From Chloroflexota bacterium (GTDB lineage Bacteria > Chloroflexota > Dehalococcoidia > SM23-28-2), in the NCBI GenBank assembly GCA_030691665.1, contig JAUYDU010000441.1, positions 1-15,485 on the forward strand: DNA of 15,485 nucleotides, written 5' to 3'. Below the pieces are notes generated by a model that was given only the letters and a program-made list of their open reading frames with translations, made no database searches and had not been told where the DNA came from. The translations under genes were made by a program, and so were the position numbers. Below, one piece after another: positions 8,782-15,485 of this stretch (position 1 is its first letter; each line of letters begins with the position of its first letter).

Positions 8782-8941
8782 CCCATATAAGCTATCCGCC
8801 CGTACATGCAATCTGTCCACCCTTCGTCCCCTTGTCTCTCCAGTTGGGCGGCAGGACCGGCATGCAGCGTGGTCGCCGTTTGGAACCAGCGACTGTGTGT
8901 GAGAAAACTGCACAGGCCCTGCCAACCCCGTTGGTGGCCTC

Positions 8942-8970
8942 TTGTATCATGCGTACAACTGTGCTAGCCT
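8942..8970 (+). promoter_or_regulatory. Weak candidate sigma70-type promoter for the cas operon
   Basis: TTGTAT (8942-8947) and TAGCCT (8965-8970) are spaced by 17 bases, with TGC just before the second hexamer as in an extended -10. Each hexamer matches consensus at only three of six positions. The -35 side overlaps an inverted pair, TTGTA (8942-8946) and TACAA (8954-8958), which might be an operator half-site pair. It would give a leader of roughly 118 bases before the cas3 ATG. Consensus is from E. coli, and the host is unknown. Confidence 0.25.
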
Positions 8971-9094
8971 ACCCGTGTCAGGAGGCATCGCTCTGGCGTA
9001 ACGTTTTGCGTGAATGAACCCTTGTCGGCAGCTTCTTCAGTCAAGTGTTCTTCCTGACTTCGACGCACTCCCAGCGGGACAAGAGGGGGTAGGG

Positions 9095-11296
9095 ATGGAT
9101 TCTCATCCAATCGCCCATGTTGCGGAGGACGGCCGGACCCAACCTCTCTACGACCATCTCATCGGTGTCGCCCAGAGGGCCGAGAAGATGGCCGCCGAAT
9201 TCGAGTGTTCCGAGTGGGGCTATCTGACGGGGTTGTGGCACGACCTGGGAAAGTATTCGCGGGATTTCCAGCGCTACATTCGGGCAACCAACGATCCGGA
9301 AGCCCATGTTGAAGGCTCGAAGCCAGGCCGGGTGGACCACTCTACGGCTGGTGCCCTCTACGCGCTGGAACGGCTGAAAACGGCTGGGAGGATTCTGGCG
9401 TACCCAGTAGCAGGTCATCACGCGGGGCTGGCAGATTGGGAGAGCGACAGGAGCGGGAATGCTGCGCTCTCCCAGAGGTTGAAGCACCCGGAGTTGCTGC
9501 ACACAGCTAGAGAAGGAGGCATCGCTCCGGATATTCTGGACCGCTCCTTGCCCAAAGAGCCTCCGAAGCCCGGGGCCGACCCAGCCCTTTGGATTCGCCT
9601 GCTCTTTTCTTGCGTGGTGGACGCTGATTTTCTGGATACAGAGGCGTTCCTGGAACCGGACAAAGCAGCTTCGAGAGGACAATACCCGCGGCTTTCTGAC
9701 CTACTGCCTGTGTTTTCAGAATACATGTGGAAGAAGCAAGCCGATGCTCCGGACACCAAGGTCAATCGGATTCGCGCGGCAATCCTGTCGCGGTGCATTG
9801 ACAGGGCAGCGGGACCGCCAGGCATCTACACGTTGACGGTCCCAACCGGCGGCGGCAAGACTCTTTCCTCGATGGCTTTCGCGCTACACCACGCGCTGAA
9901 ACACAACAAACACCGAATCATCTACGTGATCCCCTACACCAGCATCATCGAACAGACCGCCGACCAGTTCAGAGCGATTTTCGGTGACGCAGTGATAGAA
10001 CACCAGAGCAACCTGGATGTGTCTGACCCGGCAAAGGACAACGCCCGAAGCCGTCTTGCTTGTGAAAACTGGGACGCTCCTGTCGTTGTCACCACTTCGG
10101 TACAGTTCTTTGAATCGCTCTTCGCCAGCCGTACCAGCCGTTGCCGCAAGTTGCATAATATCGTCAATAGCGTGGTGGTCCTGGATGAAGCTCAGCTCCT
10201 CCCGCCCGAGTTTCTCACTCCGATCCTCCATATCTTGAGGGAACTTCAGAAGAACTACGGCCTTACCCTGCTGCTAAGCACGGCCACCCAGCCGGCGCTG
10301 ACGCCACAGCCTGCCTTCGAATTCGAAGGTCTGCCAAACACTGAGGAGATAGTGGCCGACCCGGCGGCGTTGCACGACCAACTGAAGAGAGTGGATATCA
10401 CAATCCCGCAGAGATGGGATGAGCCCCGGAGCTGGGAGGACCTGGCGGCAGAGCTTTCCCAACACCCATCAGTGCTGTGCATCGTCAACCGCCGTGACGA
10501 CTGCCGGGCTTTGTGGGCCAAGATGCCGGCGGGGACGTTCCATCTTTCGGCCCTGATGTGCGGCGCGCATCGTTCCGCAAAGATTGGCGATATCAAAGAC
10601 CAGCTCAAGCGCGGTATTCCCACCCGAGTGATCAGTACGCAACTGGTTGAGGCGGGGGTAGACGTGGACTTCCCGGTGGTCTACCGGGCCCTGGCAGGGC
10701 TGGACTCCATTGCCCAGGCGGCAGGGAGATGCAATCGGGAAGGGTTACTAGACAAAGGCAAAGTGGTGGTGTTTACGCCGCCTTCGGAAATCCCCCCTGG
10801 GCACCTGCGCCAGGCGGCGCAAATTGGACAGCGCCTCATGGCGCAGTCCTGCGCCGACATCCTGGCGCCGGACCGATTTGAAAGCTTCTTCAAAGAGTTC
10901 TACTGGCTCCAGGGGCCGCGGCGGCTGGACAAGCATGAGATACAGGCCGATTTGAAAATGAGCGACGACTTTCGATGTAGCTTCCGTTCCGCGGCGGAGA
11001 AGTTCCACCTCATTGACGAATCGGGGCAGGCGCCGGTCATCGTTACCTATGGAGAGGGCGCCGACCTGATTAGACAACTTGAACAAGGAAAGCCGGAACG
11101 CTGGCTGCTCAGGAGACTTCAGCGGTACGTGGTGAACCTTCCCCGCTATGTCCACGGCAGGCTAGTTGCGGAAGGGGCTGTGCGGGAAGTGCATCCGGGC
11201 ATGTATGTGCAGGGGCGCGAAGCGCTGTATGACGAAGCTCTCGGCTTCCGACCCGACAAGTCCATCGACTACGAAGCGGATGAACTGGTGTGCTGA
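9095..11296 (+). CDS. cas3: Cas3, type I-C HD nuclease-helicase
   Basis: Effector that is recruited by target-bound Cascade and degrades the displaced DNA strand 3' to 5'. The protein has 733 residues, usual for I-C Cas3. An N-terminal HD nuclease is complete: H21, HD at 49-50, DH at 81-82, HH at 108-109 and VVDADF around 174-179. A superfamily 2 helicase follows: Walker A PTGGGKT at 250-256, DEAQ at 364-367 (DEAH-box position), STAT at 395-398, VEAGVDVDFP near 518-527, and QAAGRCNR at 541-548. I start it at the ATG 9095 because GAGGGGGTAGGG directly precedes it. An in-frame ATG at 9014 adds 27 residues without a Shine-Dalgarno or similarity I recognise. First gene of the rightward operon; cas5c follows after 20 bases. 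Motif integrity suggests an active enzyme. Confidence 0.96.
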   Translation: MDSHPIAHVAEDGRTQPLYDHLIGVAQRAEKMAAEFECSEWGYLTGLWHDLGKYSRDFQRYIRATNDPEAHVEGSKPGRVDHSTAGALYALERLKTAGRILAYPVAGHHAGLADWESDRSGNAALSQRLKHPELLHTAREGGIAPDILDRSLPKEPPKPGADPALWIRLLFSCVVDADFLDTEAFLEPDKAASRGQYPRLSDLLPVFSEYMWKKQADAPDTKVNRIRAAILSRCIDRAAGPPGIYTLTVPTGGGKTLSSMAFALHHALKHNKHRIIYVIPYTSIIEQTADQFRAIFGDAVIEHQSNLDVSDPAKDNARSRLACENWDAPVVVTTSVQFFESLFASRTSRCRKLHNIVNSVVVLDEAQLLPPEFLTPILHILRELQKNYGLTLLLSTATQPALTPQPAFEFEGLPNTEEIVADPAALHDQLKRVDITIPQRWDEPRSWEDLAAELSQHPSVLCIVNRRDDCRALWAKMPAGTFHLSALMCGAHRSAKIGDIKDQLKRGIPTRVISTQLVEAGVDVDFPVVYRALAGLDSIAQAAGRCNREGLLDKGKVVVFTPPSEIPPGHLRQAAQIGQRLMAQSCADILAPDRFESFFKEFYWLQGPRRLDKHEIQADLKMSDDFRCSFRSAAEKFHLIDESGQAPVIVTYGEGADLIRQLEQGKPERWLLRRLQRYVVNLPRYVHGRLVAEGAVREVHPGMYVQGREALYDEALGFRPDKSIDYEADELVC

Positions 11297-11316
11297 CAAC
11301 GCCGAAAGGAGGGGCC

Positions 11317-12024
11317 ATGGAACAAACGATAAAGAGAAGCACCACCGTGCGGCTCAGGGTGTGGGGACGCAACGCCTGTTTTACGCGGCCGGAAATGAAA
11401 GTGGAACGGGTCTCCTACGACGTCATGACGCCCTCGGCGGCCCGAGGTATCCTGGAGGCCATTCACTGGAAACCCGCCATCCGCTGGCAGGTGGAGCAGA
11501 TTGATGTGTTGAATCCCATCCGCTGGGAGTCGGTGCGACGCAACGAGGTGGGCAGCGTGATGTCGCCAGCGACAGACGGCCTGTACATAGAGGACCAGCG
11601 TCAACAGCGGGCAGGGCTGTTGCTGCGAGACGTAGACTACGTGATTCACGCCCACTTTGAGATGACAAACAAAGCCGGCCCCGAGGACACTGTTGCCAAG
11701 CATCGAGAGATGTTCCTCCGGCGGGCCGAAAAGGGGCAATGCTTCCACCGGCCATATCTGGGCTGCCGGGAGTTTGCCGCTCATTTCGCTCTGGTCTTGC
11801 CTGACCAGACCCTCCCGGAGTCTACGGAAAAGCTGCCAGAGCTTGGTTTTGGAGAGCCTCGGGACCTGGGCTACATGCTCTACGACATCTACCATTACAA
11901 CAGCGCGGACAAGGAAGGGGCACATTTCTGCGGCGAGAAGTGCCGCCCCCTTTTCTTCAAGGCAACCCTCCAAAACGGCCTGCTGAAGATTCCGCCGCTC
12001 GATAGTGGGGAGGTGCGCTCATGA
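11317..12024 (+). CDS. cas5c: Cas5c (Cas5d), pre-crRNA processing endoribonuclease and Cascade subunit
   Basis: In type I-C, Cas5c replaces Cas6: it cuts pre-crRNA at the repeat stem and keeps the 5' handle in the I-C Cascade. The protein has 235 residues, normal for the family. Diagnostic blocks are RPEMKVERVSYDVMTPSAAR (24-43), AIHWKPAIRW (48-57), VLNPIRW (64-70) and PYLGCREF (146-153). Bacillus halodurans Cas5d uses a Tyr-Lys-His set (from memory, Y46, K116, H117). The Lys-His pair is here at 128-129, but the YWKP tyrosine is H50. The ATG at 11317 has AAAGGAGGGG just before it; the stop overlaps the cas8c start as ATGA, implying coupled translation. Confidence 0.95.
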   Translation: MEQTIKRSTTVRLRVWGRNACFTRPEMKVERVSYDVMTPSAARGILEAIHWKPAIRWQVEQIDVLNPIRWESVRRNEVGSVMSPATDGLYIEDQRQQRAGLLLRDVDYVIHAHFEMTNKAGPEDTVAKHREMFLRRAEKGQCFHRPYLGCREFAAHFALVLPDQTLPESTEKLPELGFGEPRDLGYMLYDIYHYNSADKEGAHFCGEKCRPLFFKATLQNGLLKIPPLDSGEVRS

Positions 12025-13805
12025 TTCTACAGGCGCTGGCTGGCTATTACCAACGCCTCGCCGACGAAGGGGGCGCGGACATTGCCGCGGAGGGGTTCGA
12101 GAACAAAGAGATTCCGTTCCTGATAATCCTCAACCAGCGTGGCGAATTTGTTGACTTGCAGGATACGCGCACACCACTGGGGAAGAAGCTGATCGGGCGG
12201 AAGTTCCTGGTACCCAAAGAGCAGGAGCGTTCAGGCACGAAAGCCTGGCAGAAAGCAAATCTGCTATGGGACCATTACGGGTACGTGCTGGCTCGCCCCA
12301 AGTCAGACGATGAAGCCAACAAGGAAATGGCGCTGAAGCAGCACAGAGTCTTTGTCGCCACCGTAAGACACCTGTTTGAGAAATACCCAGAGGACGAAGA
12401 AATCAGGGCTGTCTATCAGTTTCTCTCGGCAGGGCGTTTTGAAGGCATTTACTCCCATCGCTGTTGGCCAGATTGCGCCAGGATTCCTGGCTGCAACCTC
12501 TCCTTCCAACTTCAAGGCCAGTTCAGACTCGTATGCGAAAGTGAAAACGTCCGGGCGTACGTAGTAGCAACGAACAATCCTGCATCTGATGATGAGGGGG
12601 CGGATGACACTGCCTTGCTCGAGATGAGAGGCATATGCCTAGTTACTGGCGAATACGGGCCGATAGCGCGGACTCACCCGCGGACGCCAATTCTAGATCC
12701 GCGCGCAAAGAGCAACGCCAAGATAGTCTCGTTCCAAAGGAACATGGGGTTCGACTCCTATGGGAAGCAGCAAGGCTTCAATGCGCCCGTTGGTAAGAGC
12801 ACTGCGTTCGCCTATACCACTGCCCTGAACCACATGCTGACGAGGGGGTCCCGGCAAAGAATCCAGGTGGGCGACGCCACCACGGTGTTCTGGGCGGAGA
12901 AAAAGCACGACTTCGAGACCGTCTTCGCCGACATCTTCGGCGCCGAGCCGGCAAAGGGAGAGCCGGAGCAAGACTACAAGAGTCTTGTCGCCCTGTTCCG
13001 GTCGCCGGAGAGCGGGGCCAGGGCGGATACGACTACCAGGTTCTACGTCTTGGGGCTGGCCCCCAATGCTGCGCGGCTGGCCGTCCGTTTCTGGTACGCC
13101 GGGACGGTGGGGAGCATTGCGGAGAACATCGGGCAGCACTTCGACGACCTGGAGATGGTGAAAAGCCCCAGAGAGTGGCACACCATCGGCTTGCGCTGGC
13201 TTCTGAGGTCGACGGCCCTGCAGCAAAAGGACGACAATATCCCTCCCAACCTTGCCGGCGACACCATGAGGGCTATTCTCAGCGGCGCCCCTTACCCTCA
13301 GACACTGCTCGCTTCGGCAATTCGCCGCTGCCGTGCGGAGCGCGAGATCACTTACACCCGTGCGGCGCTGGTGAAGGCGGTGCTGGCGCGCGACGCCAGG
13401 CACTACAAACGACAGGAGAAGGAGGTCGGCATGTCACTGGATATGGCCAACACAAACCAGGGGTACGTGTTGGGGCGGCTCTTTGCCGTGCTGGAAAGGG
13501 CACAGGAGCGGGCCAGCCCCGGCATCAACGCCACCATCCGGGACCGCTTCTACGGCGCGGCATCGGGCACGCCGGTAGCCGTGTTCCCGCTGTTGATGAA
13601 GCTGAAGAATCACCACATCGCCAAGCTGGAGAACAAGGGCGAGGCGGTTAACCTCGAAAAGCAGATCGGCGAAATCATGGGTAAGGTGGACGGCGATAAG
13701 GCGTTTCCAACCCACCTCAGCCTTCAGGACCAGGGGCGCTTTGCTGTCGGCTACTACCACCAGAGACAAGACTTCTTCAAAGGGACAACCGGTAGTAAGG
13801 AATAG
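12021..13805 (+). CDS. cas8c: Cas8c (Csd1), large subunit of type I-C Cascade
   Basis: Large subunit of the I-C interference complex, responsible in the family for PAM recognition and Cas3 recruitment; 594 residues, in the usual range. Csd1 hallmarks are visible: TPLGKKLIGRKFLVPK near 51-66, CLVTGEYGPIARTHP at 206-220, SFQRNMGFDSYGKQQGFNAP at 237-256, AFAYTTALNHML at 262-273, and FYVLGLAPNAARLAVRFW in the middle third. GGGGAGGT lies seven bases before the ATG, which overlaps the cas5c stop. Its last 124 codons are also a separate translation unit (Cas11c) starting at Met471. It ends with TAG, followed 13 bases later by cas7c. Confidence 0.96.
   Translation: MILQALAGYYQRLADEGGADIAAEGFENKEIPFLIILNQRGEFVDLQDTRTPLGKKLIGRKFLVPKEQERSGTKAWQKANLLWDHYGYVLARPKSDDEANKEMALKQHRVFVATVRHLFEKYPEDEEIRAVYQFLSAGRFEGIYSHRCWPDCARIPGCNLSFQLQGQFRLVCESENVRAYVVATNNPASDDEGADDTALLEMRGICLVTGEYGPIARTHPRTPILDPRAKSNAKIVSFQRNMGFDSYGKQQGFNAPVGKSTAFAYTTALNHMLTRGSRQRIQVGDATTVFWAEKKHDFETVFADIFGAEPAKGEPEQDYKSLVALFRSPESGARADTTTRFYVLGLAPNAARLAVRFWYAGTVGSIAENIGQHFDDLEMVKSPREWHTIGLRWLLRSTALQQKDDNIPPNLAGDTMRAILSGAPYPQTLLASAIRRCRAEREITYTRAALVKAVLARDARHYKRQEKEVGMSLDMANTNQGYVLGRLFAVLERAQERASPGINATIRDRFYGAASGTPVAVFPLLMKLKNHHIAKLENKGEAVNLEKQIGEIMGKVDGDKAFPTHLSLQDQGRFAVGYYHQRQDFFKGTTGSKE
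13419..13426 (+). promoter_or_regulatory. Internal Shine-Dalgarno for Cas11c inside cas8c
   Basis: AAGGAGGT is a full match to the anti-Shine-Dalgarno core and lies four bases before the ATG at 13431, which is in frame with cas8c. It is as strong as or stronger than the sites before the annotated cas genes, and it decides the internal start of the small subunit. Confidence 0.85.
13431..13805 (+). CDS. cas11c: Cas11c, small subunit of Cascade translated from within cas8c
   Basis: Independent small-subunit product sharing frame and stop with cas8c: 124 residues beginning MSLDMANTNQGYVLGRLFAV. Published work on type I-C showed that Cas11 is made from an internal start in the cas8c 3' end and forms the belly filament that stabilises the Cascade R-loop. 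The evidence here is direct: a perfect AAGGAGGT four bases before an in-frame ATG, and a product with the expected size and a helix-favouring composition. It corresponds to Cas8c residues 471-594. Production of the separate protein is inferred from the site and the family precedent. Confidence 0.85.
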   Translation: MSLDMANTNQGYVLGRLFAVLERAQERASPGINATIRDRFYGAASGTPVAVFPLLMKLKNHHIAKLENKGEAVNLEKQIGEIMGKVDGDKAFPTHLSLQDQGRFAVGYYHQRQDFFKGTTGSKE

Positions 13806-13818
13806 AGGAGGAAAGACC

Positions 13819-14679
13819 ATGGCAGACTCCATTCGGAACCGGTATGACTTCGTGCTGCTGTTCGATGTGAAGGACGGTAACCCCAACGGCGACCCGGACG
13901 CGGGAAACTTGCCTCGCGTGGACCCGGAGACCGGCCAGGGGCTAGTGACAGATGTCTGCCTGAAGCGCAAGGTACGGAACTTCGTGCAACTGGCGAAAGG
14001 CAACGCTTCGGGGTATGACATCTTTGTCAAGGAAAAAACGATACTCAACGCGCTCATCGACGAAGCTCACGAACAGCCCGAAGTGAAATCGAAAGAAAAG
14101 GGCGCCAAGACGGAGGCAGCCCGCGGCTTCATGTGCGGCAAGTACTATGACGTGCGAACGTTCGGGGCTGTGATGTCCACTGGCAAGAACGCCGGCCAGG
14201 TCCGCGGCCCGGTGCAGATGACCTTTGCCCGCAGCATAAGCCAGGTGGTACCCTCGGAGCATAGCATCACACGGATGGCGGTGGCTACGGAGGCAGAAGC
14301 GGAAAAACAACAGGGCGATAACCGCACTATGGGGCGGAAGTTCACCATCCCATACGGCCTCTATCTCTGCCACGGCTTCATCTCCGCGCCGCTGGCGGCT
14401 CAAACTGGTTTCTCCGACGATGACCTGACCTTGCTCTGGGAGGCCCTCCTCAACATGTTCGAGCATGACCACTCGGCGGCCCGGGGTGAGATGGCCACCC
14501 GCAAGCTCATCGTCTTCAAGCACGACTCTGCACTGGGCAATGCTCCGTCCCACAAACTATTCGATATGGTGAAGATTTCCGCCAAGTCCACCCCTGTTCG
14601 AGACTTCACTGACTATGAGGTGAGAGTCCCGGGACAGCCCGATATGCCTGCGGGCGTCACTGTAATCGACAAATTGTAG
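13819..14679 (+). CDS. cas7c: Cas7c (Csd2), Cascade backbone subunit
   Basis: RAMP-type backbone protein that polymerises along the crRNA spacer in the I-C Cascade; 286 residues, typical for Csd2. The N-terminus has the family block NRYDFVLLFDVKDGNPNGDP (7-26) followed by DAGNLPRVDPETG. GQVRGPVQMTFARSISQV lies mid-protein, and an IPYGLYLCHGFISA block follows. GAGGAGGAAAG precedes the ATG at 13819, which I chose over upstream in-frame codons that fall inside the cas8c 3' end. Sits 13 bases after cas8c and 7 before cas4, within the same transcript. Confidence 0.96.
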   Translation: MADSIRNRYDFVLLFDVKDGNPNGDPDAGNLPRVDPETGQGLVTDVCLKRKVRNFVQLAKGNASGYDIFVKEKTILNALIDEAHEQPEVKSKEKGAKTEAARGFMCGKYYDVRTFGAVMSTGKNAGQVRGPVQMTFARSISQVVPSEHSITRMAVATEAEAEKQQGDNRTMGRKFTIPYGLYLCHGFISAPLAAQTGFSDDDLTLLWEALLNMFEHDHSAARGEMATRKLIVFKHDSALGNAPSHKLFDMVKISAKSTPVRDFTDYEVRVPGQPDMPAGVTVIDKL

Positions 14680-14686
14680 GCGGCGC

Positions 14687-15388
14687 GTGTACACCGAAGA
14701 CGACCTTCTGCCCATCTCGGCCCTTCAACACCTGGCTTTCTGCGAACGCCAATGGGGCCTGATCCACCTGGAGGGAGCCTGGGAGGAGAACGTCCTGACA
14801 GCGGAAGGCCGTCTACTGCATGACCGCGCCCACGAGCCGGAGAGCGAGGCTCAGGGAGACCTGCGCATCGCCCGGGGGCTGCGGCTGCGCTCCCTCAGGC
14901 TTGGCCTCATCGGGATGGCGGACGTAGTGGAGTTCCATCCTGCGCCGGAGGGCGGCGACGGCGTGCGGCTGGACGGCGTAAACGGCTTGTGGAAGCCCTT
15001 CATCGTGGAGTACAAGCGGGGCCGCCCCAAGATAGGCCACGAGGACGAGGTGCAGCTCTGTGCTCAGGCCTTGTGTCTTGAAGAGATGCTCGGGGTGTCA
15101 ATACCCAGCGCCGCCTTCTTTTACGGGCAGCCCAGGCGAAGGTCCGATGTCGCGCTGGACGATGTCCTGAGAGCGGAGACCGAGGCGCTGGCATCCCGCC
15201 TGCACGAACTCGCCGAGGCTGGCAAGACACCGGCGCCGGAGTACAGCGGGAAGTGCCGGAGATGCTCTCTAATCGAAATCTGCCTACCCAAAGCCACGGG
15301 CGGCCAGCGAAGCGCCCGGAGGTACCTCCAGAAGTCGGTGGCCGATGTCCTGAGCTTGCCTAATAGCGATGCGGAGGCCCCTCTGTGA
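14687..15388 (+). CDS. cas4: Cas4, Fe-S RecB-like nuclease of CRISPR adaptation
   Basis: Works with Cas1-Cas2 to trim prespacers and choose correctly oriented, PAM-bearing spacers. The protein has 233 residues. Iron-sulfur ligands are C19 (LAFCERQ) and C190, C193, C199 (CRRCSLIEIC). The PD-(D/E)XK nuclease core is intact: H45 (GRLLHDRAH), D79 (GMADVVEF), E108 and K110 (IVEYKRG), then the downstream Q of EVQLCAQAL. Start is GTG 14687, seven bases after the cas7c stop and preceded only by a weak AGGCGG, so it may rely on coupling with cas7c. Its TGA overlaps the cas1 GTG (GTGA). It is a stand-alone Cas4, not fused to Cas1. Confidence 0.95.
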   Translation: MYTEDDLLPISALQHLAFCERQWGLIHLEGAWEENVLTAEGRLLHDRAHEPESEAQGDLRIARGLRLRSLRLGLIGMADVVEFHPAPEGGDGVRLDGVNGLWKPFIVEYKRGRPKIGHEDEVQLCAQALCLEEMLGVSIPSAAFFYGQPRRRSDVALDDVLRAETEALASRLHELAEAGKTPAPEYSGKCRRCSLIEICLPKATGGQRSARRYLQKSVADVLSLPNSDAEAPL

Positions 15389-15485
15389 AACGTCTGCTCA
15401 ATACGCTCTACGTCACCACCCAGGGGGCATATCTCGCCCGCGAAGGAGAGACGGTCCTGGTCCGGGTGGAGAGGGAGACGAAGCT
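15385..15485 (+). CDS. cas1: Cas1, CRISPR integrase (N-terminus only, cut by right edge)
   Basis: Only 33 codons are visible, reading MKRLLNTLYVTTQGAYLARE and on; this is the characteristic opening of I-C Cas1, the integrase that inserts spacers with Cas2. Start is GTG 15385, seven bases after GGAGG and overlapping the cas4 stop. The catalytic metal-binding residues lie beyond the window, so activity cannot be judged. cas2 and the repeat array are expected further right. Confidence 0.9.
   Translation, partial: MKRLLNTLYVTTQGAYLAREGETVLVRVERETK

Larger units (their letters stand above)
8614..9094. other. Divergent intergenic region between addB and cas3
   Basis: This is the only long gap in the window, 481 bases between two operons that leave in opposite directions, so both promoters should be here. 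I see no credible gene. A 98-codon frame at 8721-9017 matches nothing I recognise, has no Shine-Dalgarno, and contains an unremarkable residue mix. Visible structure consists of an IS3-end-like stretch at 8647-8680, a 23-base palindrome at 8759-8781, a short CCAAC-CCC-GTTGG hairpin at 8922-8934, and a weak sigma70-like pair at 8942-8970. The 7-mer CTGTGTG occurs three times on the plus strand (8717, 8775, 8893). No CRISPR repeat or leader is seen, so the array of this I-C system must be elsewhere. I found no convincing promoter for addB. Confidence 0.7.

Noticed and set aside
8721..9017. 98-codon plus-strand frame in the intergenic region
   Set aside because: No Shine-Dalgarno, no recognisable similarity or domain, and it ends inside the likely cas3 leader.
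9014..9094. Upstream in-frame start adding 27 residues to Cas3
   Set aside because: No Shine-Dalgarno before 9014, while GAGGGGGTAGGG lies directly before the ATG at 9095, and the HD domain begins normally after it.
8614..9094. CRISPR array or leader next to cas3
   Set aside because: No repeated 30-odd-base unit is present; I-C arrays usually follow cas2, which is beyond the right edge.

Overview
The window is GC-rich bacterial DNA packed with genes in two divergent, Shine-Dalgarno-led operons that share one 481-base intergenic region (8614-9094). The gene content is bacterial, but nothing here fixes the phylum. The order addB-addA-(extra gene)-sbcD resembles the addBA-sbcDC arrangement of Bacillus and relatives. 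TAG, TGA and ATGA/GTGA overlaps are used as ordinary stops and junctions, so the standard bacterial code applies.

Left half, minus strand (8613 down to 1): a DNA-break-processing operon. It runs addB-like (helicase-like/nuclease subunit with an Fe-S cysteine set), addA-like (UvrD/Rep-type ATPase helicase with a C-terminal RecB-type nuclease), a broken beta-propeller/TPR-like gene, and an SbcD/Mre11-family metallophosphoesterase that runs off the left edge. addB and addA overlap by ATGA; the other gaps are 13 and 17 bases. The third gene carries two lesions: an apparent one-base loss in a run of five T and an in-frame TAG, followed by 50 more in-frame codons of TPR-like sequence. It is either a recent pseudogene, an assembly error, or a recoded gene.

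Middle (8614-9094): no convincing gene. It holds a 23-base near-perfect palindrome, a possible weak promoter overlapped by a TTGTA/TACAA dyad, and a stretch near addB that resembles an IS3-family terminal repeat.

Right half, plus strand (9095 to the right edge): a type I-C CRISPR-Cas operon in canonical order, cas3-cas5c-cas8c-cas7c-cas4-cas1 (cas1 cut by the edge). cas2 and the repeat-spacer array would lie beyond the window; no array is visible. Inside cas8c, a perfect AAGGAGGT Shine-Dalgarno sits just before an in-frame ATG. This is the expected internal start for the separately translated small subunit Cas11c. Together these genes would process crRNA (Cas5c), form Cascade (Cas5c/Cas8c/Cas7c/Cas11c), degrade targets (Cas3) and acquire spacers (Cas4/Cas1).

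No wholly new system was recognised. The items most worth attention are the doubly broken propeller/TPR gene in the AddAB-SbcD operon, the internal Cas11c start, the replaced putative catalytic tyrosine of Cas5c, and the back-to-back placement of AddAB and a Cas4/Cas1 adaptation module.
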